Positions 6,293-6,610 of a stretch of 6,610 nt of DNA are shown here, piece after piece (the first letter of the stretch is position 1; each line of letters starts with the position of its first letter). The stretch lies in the NCBI GenBank assembly GCA_047971485.1, contig JBKDZR010000022.1, positions 1 through 6,610 of the forward strand. The letters are read 5' to 3'. The DNA comes from JBKDZR01 sp047971485 (lineage in GTDB: Bacteria > Pseudomonadota > Alphaproteobacteria > Rhodobacterales > Rhodobacteraceae). The translations under genes were made by a program, and so were the position numbers. The notes beneath the pieces are model-generated. The model had not been told where the DNA came from. It worked only from the letters and a program-made list of their open reading frames with translations, and made no database searches.

Positions 6293-6498
6293 GCGACCGC
6301 CGCTGCGAATCACTCTGCACAGCCGCAACCCACCCGAAAAATGGCAGAACGCCGATTTTGTGATCACATGATTTTTTTGTGTGATCACAAATGCTGCTTT
6401 TTTCGCGATATTCATAGGATGGCGATAAATGCTGTGTCATGAAACCATGTGGGAAACGGTCAGGCTCTGGCCGAATCAAGCAAGGACGGACACACGTT
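6293..6498 (+). promoter_or_regulatory. sucC promoter and leader region
   Basis: This 206-nt non-coding gap contains the bipartite operator (6356-6392, separate entry), a T6 run at 6398-6403, and AT-rich sequence to about 6430 where the sucC promoter is expected. Possible -10 boxes are TAGGAT (6415-6420) and GATAAA (6424-6429); neither has a convincing -35 box, which would fit activator dependence. A short GC stem spans the glycosyltransferase stop (GCGGCG 6283-6288 with CGCCGC 6298-6303) but has no T-tract. No small gene is seen. Confidence 0.45.
6356..6392. promoter_or_regulatory. Bipartite palindromic operator upstream of sucC
   Basis: The element reads TTTT, GTGATCAC (6360-6367), 13 bp, GTGATCAC (6381-6388), AAAT. 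Both palindromes extend to perfect TGTGATCACA (6359-6368 and 6380-6389). The centres are 21 bp apart, exactly as in the element upstream of sdhC, and the outer T and A tracts are shared while the 13-bp spacer is not. The near centre is about 115 nt before the sucC ATG. I infer one regulator coordinating sdh and suc expression. Confidence 0.77.
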
Positions 6499-6610
6499 AT
6501 GAACATCCACGAGTATCAGGCGAAGTCATTGCTTCGCGACTATGGCGCGCCTGTTTCTGAAGGTCGGGCGGTTTTGCGTTCTGAGGAAGCGAAACGTGCG
6601 GCGTCGGAGC
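6499..6610 (+). CDS. sucC: Succinyl-CoA synthetase (ADP-forming) beta subunit, N-terminal part (cut by window edge)
   Basis: This is the beta subunit of the TCA enzyme that converts succinyl-CoA to succinate with formation of ATP. Only 37 complete codons are visible; the full protein is usually about 390 residues. The N-terminus MNIHEYQAKSLLRDYGAPVS is the start of the ATP-grasp domain and is highly typical of SucC. The related malate-CoA ligase beta subunit (MtkA) shares MNIHEYQAK, but the following YGAPVSEGRAVLRSEEAK fits SucC better; the location beside mdh and sdh also supports this. GGA lies 8 nt before the ATG within AAGGACGGA. These codons use more TTG, CTT, TCT and CGT than mdh or the neighbouring genes, which may reflect selection for an unstructured start. 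It is probably followed by sucD outside the window. Confidence 0.93.
   Translation, partial: MNIHEYQAKSLLRDYGAPVSEGRAVLRSEEAKRAASE

Noticed and set aside
1488..6354. AACGCCG next to both operators
   Set aside because: Its position and orientation relative to the palindromes differ between the two sites, so it is probably coincidental.
6356..6403. Operator arms plus T6 run as an intrinsic terminator for the upstream gene
   Set aside because: A 12-bp AT-rich stem with a 13-nt loop could form, but the T-run starts about 10 nt after the stem, and the same element upstream of sdhC has no T-run, so an operator is the better explanation.
5312..6415. Minus-strand open frame covering the glycosyltransferase
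   Set aside because: The plus-strand frame has a coherent GT-A motif order; the antisense product is Gly/Ala/Arg-rich, and it would start among the sucC operator sequences.

Overview
The window is compact, GC-rich DNA from an alphaproteobacterium, most likely a member of the Rhodobacterales (Rhodobacter/Roseobacter relatives). The SdhC and SdhD proteins look like Paracoccus/Rhodobacter homologues. The gene set (sdhA, sdhD, sdhC, mesaconyl-CoA hydratase, a DUF1737 protein, an NnrU-family protein, a malyl-CoA thioesterase, mdh and sucC) matches the central-carbon locus of that group as I remember it. No mobile elements, RNA genes, CRISPR arrays or frameshifts were seen.

Layout. On the minus strand, read right to left, are two blocks. 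The first (4215 to 1556) encodes the mcl2-type CoA thioesterase/lyase, an NnrU-family membrane protein, a small DUF1737 protein and mesaconyl-CoA hydratase; these overlap or sit within 4 nt, so they form one tight operon. The second (1347 to 1, cut by the left edge) encodes sdhC, sdhD and sdhA. On the plus strand, diverging from mcl2 across a 234-nt gap, are mdh, a GT-A type glycosyltransferase and, after a 206-nt gap, the start of sucC (cut by the right edge).

How it fits together. Mesaconyl-CoA hydratase and the malyl-CoA thioesterase are late steps of the ethylmalonyl-CoA pathway, which assimilates acetyl-CoA in organisms without isocitrate lyase. Their products, malate and (through propionyl-CoA) succinyl-CoA, are the substrates of malate dehydrogenase, succinyl-CoA synthetase and succinate dehydrogenase, all encoded here. 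The locus therefore joins the exit of the ethylmalonyl-CoA pathway to the C4 half of the TCA cycle.

The most notable non-coding signal is a 37-bp bipartite element, TTTT-GTGATCAC-N13-GTGATCAC-AAA(A). It occurs twice with identical geometry (palindrome centres 21 bp apart), upstream of sdhC and upstream of sucC. This looks like a shared operator for a dimer-of-dimers regulator; a GntR-family TCA regulator such as AkgR of Rhodobacter sphaeroides is a candidate. A further perfect TGTGATCACA lies inside sdhC. The mcl2/mdh divergent region has no copy. The less understood genes are the NnrU-family and DUF1737 genes inside the ethylmalonyl-CoA operon and the glycosyltransferase between mdh and sucC.
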